DNA from: CAWGET01 sp963821715
GTDB taxonomy: Bacteria > Bacteroidota > Ignavibacteria > Ignavibacteriales > Melioribacteraceae
DNA: 64,000 bases
Assembly (NCBI GenBank): GCA_963821715.1
Contig: CAWGET010000010.1
Span: 372,001-436,000, forward strand
Direction of reading: 5' to 3'
Position 1 is the first letter of the stretch, and the number at the start of each line of letters is the position of its first letter. Under the pieces are notes generated by a model, which saw only the letters and a list, made by a program, of their open reading frames with translations, did not search any database and was not told the DNA's origin. The translations under genes were made by a program, and so were the position numbers. Shown piece by piece: positions 61,798 to 64,000 of this stretch.

Positions 61798-62133
61798 ATG
61801 TTTAACAAAAAAGATATAAACGGTGTAACGGTGGTTTCTGTTCCTTTATCCAGAGCCACTTTAGAAAAAGCCGGCAGCTTTAGAGAATATTTAACTGAAA
61901 CAATTGAAAAAGATAACAAAAATATTGTAGTCGACTTAAGTTTGTGCGATTTTGTTGATTCAACATTTCTCGGAGTTCTCGTTGCGTCCTTAAAGAAAGC
62001 GGTTACTTACAACGGCGATCTTCGGCTTGTGTTCACTAATGAAATGCCTTTGGGAATTCTTCATCTTACAAGAATGGATAAAGTTTTCAAAATATTCAAC
62101 GATTTAGACGAAGCAGTAAGTAGTTATAATTAA
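61798..62133 (+). CDS. STAS-domain anti-sigma factor antagonist
   Basis: A 111-residue protein of the SpoIIAA/RsbV type. The STAS core has VVDLSLCDFVDSTFLGVLVASLK, with Ser55 at the usual phosphorylation position. It should bind or release a partner-switching anti-sigma kinase. No kinase or phosphatase gene is nearby, so the partner is elsewhere. I chose the ATG at 61798 (AGG upstream) over the TTG three bases before. It ends against the U32 peptidase gene with a four-base overlap. Confidence 0.88.
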   Translation: MFNKKDINGVTVVSVPLSRATLEKAGSFREYLTETIEKDNKNIVVDLSLCDFVDSTFLGVLVASLKKAVTYNGDLRLVFTNEMPLGILHLTRMDKVFKIFNDLDEAVSSYN

Positions 62134-63341
62134 ACTTTTATTACTTTATAAACCTGATCTCCCGGGCGAACCAACTCGTCAACTTTAAAAGTTATCTCTT
62201 CTCCTTTTTCTCCCGCCGAAACTTCGGCGTCGTCTTTTCTTATTGATGACAATTCGGTTTCCACTAGTCCGGTTGTATTTCCTATAAAATAAACTTTATC
62301 TCCAACGTTCACTTTGTTCGATTGAATTTTAACATGCGCGACTTTGGCGTTCTGAAAATAATTTATCACTTTTCCTACGAATTGTTTTCTTGTGGTTGCT
62401 TTGCTGCCGTATTGATCTGTAAATTCTTCAGCTCCGGGTTTATCAAAATAAAATCCGCTCGAAAATCCCCGGTTATAAACTTCTTCCAATTCTTTTCTTA
62501 AATCTTCTTTCTTTTGAATGGTAAGTTTTCCTTCAAAATAAAGATCTATAGCTGTTCTGTAAGCGCCAACGACTTTTGCTATGTATTCGGGACTTCTTTT
62601 CCGCCCTTCAATTTTGAAAGAATCGATACCGGCTTCTATCAGATTGTCTATAAAATCTATGGAACAAAGATCTTTCGGACTCATCACATAATCCTCTCCG
62701 ATTATGAAAGATTTTCCTTCGTCCTTATCTACAATTTCGAATTCGCGTCTGCAAGGCTGAATACATTCTCCGCGATTAGCGCTTTTGCCAAATGCATCAT
62801 GACTCATAAAACATCGTCCGCTTATCGCAACGCACATTGCGCCGTGAACAAAAGTTTCTATTTCAATATCTACTTCTTTTTTTATTTCTTTAATTTTTTC
62901 AAGAGAACATTCCCGCGCCAGAACAATTCGTTTTGCTCCGAGTCGTTTATAAAATTTAGCAGCCGAAGAATTCGATATCGAAGCCTGCGTGCTTACGCAA
63001 TACGGAACTTCGTATTCAAGACATTTATTGATTACCGCAGTATCCCAGCAAATTATAAAATCGATTCCGGCTTTTTTAGCGGCGGGAATAATTCTATCGA
63101 GCTGCTCAAGTTCGTTTTCGAAAACAATTGTATTTAATGTAAGATGAGCGTCAACATTATTTTGATGACAGAATTCAACCATTTCCGTTAATTCTTCCAA
63201 TTTAAAATTGGCGGCTTTAGCGCGCATATTTAAATTTTCAATTCCGAAATAAACTGCGTCCGCGCCGAACTTAACCGCGGTTTTAAGCGCTTTCCAATTG
63301 CCCGCCGGAGCAAGCAATTCAGGTTTTTTTATAGTTTGCAT
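62130..63341 (-). CDS. U32-family peptidase (TrhP/YegQ-like)
   Basis: A 403-residue U32 protein. KKPELLAPAGNWKALKTAVKFGADAVYFG is the usual start. The four-Cys cluster region GRCFMSHDAFGKSANRGECIQPCRREF, and CSLEKIKEIKK before it, fit the iron-sulfur-binding catalytic part. The C-terminal beta domain is present. The TrhP family takes part in 5-hydroxyuridine formation in tRNA, and others act as collagenase-like proteins. TrhP is the likelier role by sequence, but this is inference. It is divergent from the amidohydrolase. Confidence 0.87.
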   Translation of the reverse strand: MQTIKKPELLAPAGNWKALKTAVKFGADAVYFGIENLNMRAKAANFKLEELTEMVEFCHQNNVDAHLTLNTIVFENELEQLDRIIPAAKKAGIDFIICWDTAVINKCLEYEVPYCVSTQASISNSSAAKFYKRLGAKRIVLARECSLEKIKEIKKEVDIEIETFVHGAMCVAISGRCFMSHDAFGKSANRGECIQPCRREFEIVDKDEGKSFIIGEDYVMSPKDLCSIDFIDNLIEAGIDSFKIEGRKRSPEYIAKVVGAYRTAIDLYFEGKLTIQKKEDLRKELEEVYNRGFSSGFYFDKPGAEEFTDQYGSKATTRKQFVGKVINYFQNAKVAHVKIQSNKVNVGDKVYFIGNTTGLVETELSSIRKDDAEVSAGEKGEEITFKVDELVRPGDQVYKVIKV

Positions 63342-63360
63342 AATTAAATTTTATTTGTAA

Positions 63361-63384
63361 AACAGGTTTTCCAACCTGTTTTTG
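63361..63384. repeat. Hairpin with T-rich tail between divergent genes
   Basis: AACAGGTT-ttcc-AACCTGTT is a perfect 8-bp stem, followed by TTTGTTTTT. It lies upstream of both the U32 gene and the amidohydrolase gene, an odd place for a terminator. It may be a small dispersed repeat. Confidence 0.5.
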
Positions 63385-63504
63385 TTTTTCCTTAAAAAAT
63401 ACGGACTCGAGAAATTGTGTTACAAGTTTAAAAATAGGGAATATGATATTAAGATGAAAAGTATTTATATTGAACCAAAAGTTTTATTCCCAATTGAGAA
63501 AACC

Positions 63505-64000
63505 ATGAAAAAGATTAACAGAAGAAAGTTTCTTCAAAACTCATCTTTAGTTGGAACATCCGCATTTGTTTTAGGAATTTCGGGATTTCCGAAAATCACT
63601 CTGACCTCGCGAGAATTTGATCTTATTATCGCCAACGGTTATATAATTGACGGTTCGGGACAAAAAGAATTCAAAGGAGACCTGGGAATAAAAGACGGCA
63701 AAATAGTAAAAATCGGACAGCTCGCTTCAGAGAAATCGGCAAGAATAATTGACGCCCAGGGATTGAAAGTGTCGCCGGGGTTTATCGATATTCATTCCCA
63801 TACTGATGTTGGATTAATATTAAATCCAAAAGCCGAAAGTAAAATAAGACAGGGAGTTACCACCGAAGTAACCGGACAGGACGGATCGAGCTGGGGACCT
63901 TTAGGCGGGCCTGAATTTGAGAGAACAAGACAAAACTTCAAGGAGAGATATGGCGAAGAATTGAATTGGAGAACATTGGGAGAATTTTTAAATAATTTTT
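63505..64000 (+). CDS. N-acyl-D-amino-acid deacylase-like amidohydrolase, cut by window edge
   Basis: The first 165 residues of an amidohydrolase open to the right edge. The N-terminus has a twin-Arg-type signal (KINRRKFLQNSSLVG), so export by Tat is likely. DLIIANGYIIDGSGQKEF and GLKVSPGFIDIHSHTD follow, with the metal-binding HxH of the D-aminoacylase/dihydroorotase group. QGVTTEVTGQDGSSWGP is typical of N-acyl-D-amino-acid deacylases. An earlier in-frame ATG at 63454 exists, but the RR motif favours 63505. Confidence 0.82.
   Translation, partial: MKKINRRKFLQNSSLVGTSAFVLGISGFPKITLTSREFDLIIANGYIIDGSGQKEFKGDLGIKDGKIVKIGQLASEKSARIIDAQGLKVSPGFIDIHSHTDVGLILNPKAESKIRQGVTTEVTGQDGSSWGPLGGPEFERTRQNFKERYGEELNWRTLGEFLNNF

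Noticed and set aside
62514..63137. A 207-codon frame antisense to the U32 gene
   Set aside because: It is a shadow of the U32 reading frame, rich in Phe, Ser and Tyr, and has no family features.
63361..63384. The hairpin as a true terminator of a gene
   Set aside because: It lies upstream of both divergent genes, so no transcript with a supported gene would end there.
1..64000. CRISPR arrays, tRNA or rRNA genes, insertion sequences
   Set aside because: No regularly spaced repeats, no tRNA T-loop and acceptor pairing, no rRNA segments and no transposase frame were seen by eye.

Overview
The window is an A+T-rich bacterial chromosome segment built around the replication origin. The order dnaA, dnaN, recF, a DciA/DUF721 gene, gyrB, gyrA (10674-19673) marks oriC. 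The gene content fits a Gram-negative bacterium of the Bacteroidota/Chlorobi group, most likely Ignavibacteria: a DUF5686 outer-membrane protein, periplasmic TlpA-type thioredoxins, lipoproteins with clear lipoboxes, an OprO/P-like porin, TspO, and mnmE-mnmG-rsmG close to oriC. The lineage is inferred from gene content only. No tRNA, rRNA, CRISPR array or transposase gene was seen.

Layout. 1-6505 is a YbhGFSR-type multidrug export operon (membrane fusion lipoprotein, two ATPases, a TolC-like channel, two permeases) behind the tail of what is probably its TetR regulator. 6600-10224 (minus strand) holds a double PRC-barrel protein, a membrane protein with an HEGGH motif, an L-asparaginase and a sugar-nucleotide epimerase. 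10225-19673 is the replication block. The dnaA-dnaN gap contains DnaA boxes, an A+T-rich unwinding region and a candidate DnaA-trio, and the dnaA leader contains a palindrome fitting the CRP/FNR consensus. 19694-24650 holds a PLP-dependent methionine/cystathionine lyase-family enzyme, an M1 metallopeptidase, an SPFH protein and a DUF971 gene broken by one base. 24855-30761 (minus strand) is a nine-gene envelope cluster: DUF302, porin, a broken solute-binding protein, a haem-binding DUF3365 lipoprotein, two TlpA-like thioredoxins, DUF1858, a small GxCPITSNP membrane protein and a PDO-type protein disulfide oxidoreductase.

32421-37364 carries mnmE, mnmG, rsmG and murQ. Two perfect 16-bp parS sites lie between mnmE and mnmG about 21 kb from oriC, although parA and parB are not in the window. 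37728-42791 holds a PadR regulator, a YCII-like protein, a lipoprotein, a DUF5686 protein and an SDR protein. 42866-46709 (minus strand) is a four-gene set resembling pilV-pilW-pilX-pilX minor pilins but without canonical prepilin N-termini. 47052-49112 is gmd-fcl for GDP-L-fucose. A Fic protein follows, preceded by a 119-bp-period duplication that runs into its start.

50540-64000 is a mosaic of single genes: PdeM-like phosphoesterase, thioesterase, a MORN/YwqK-repeat exported protein, a saccharopine-dehydrogenase-like enzyme, an exported GH13 amylase, a C1 peptidase, a zinc ribbon, an EEP-family phosphodiesterase, a Na/Pi cotransporter with an added N-terminal Ig-like domain, a STAS protein, a U32 peptidase and the start of an amidohydrolase cut by the window edge. 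Several palindromic non-coding elements sit between genes. Two genes (DUF971 and the solute-binding protein) are each one base short, at the same local sequence.
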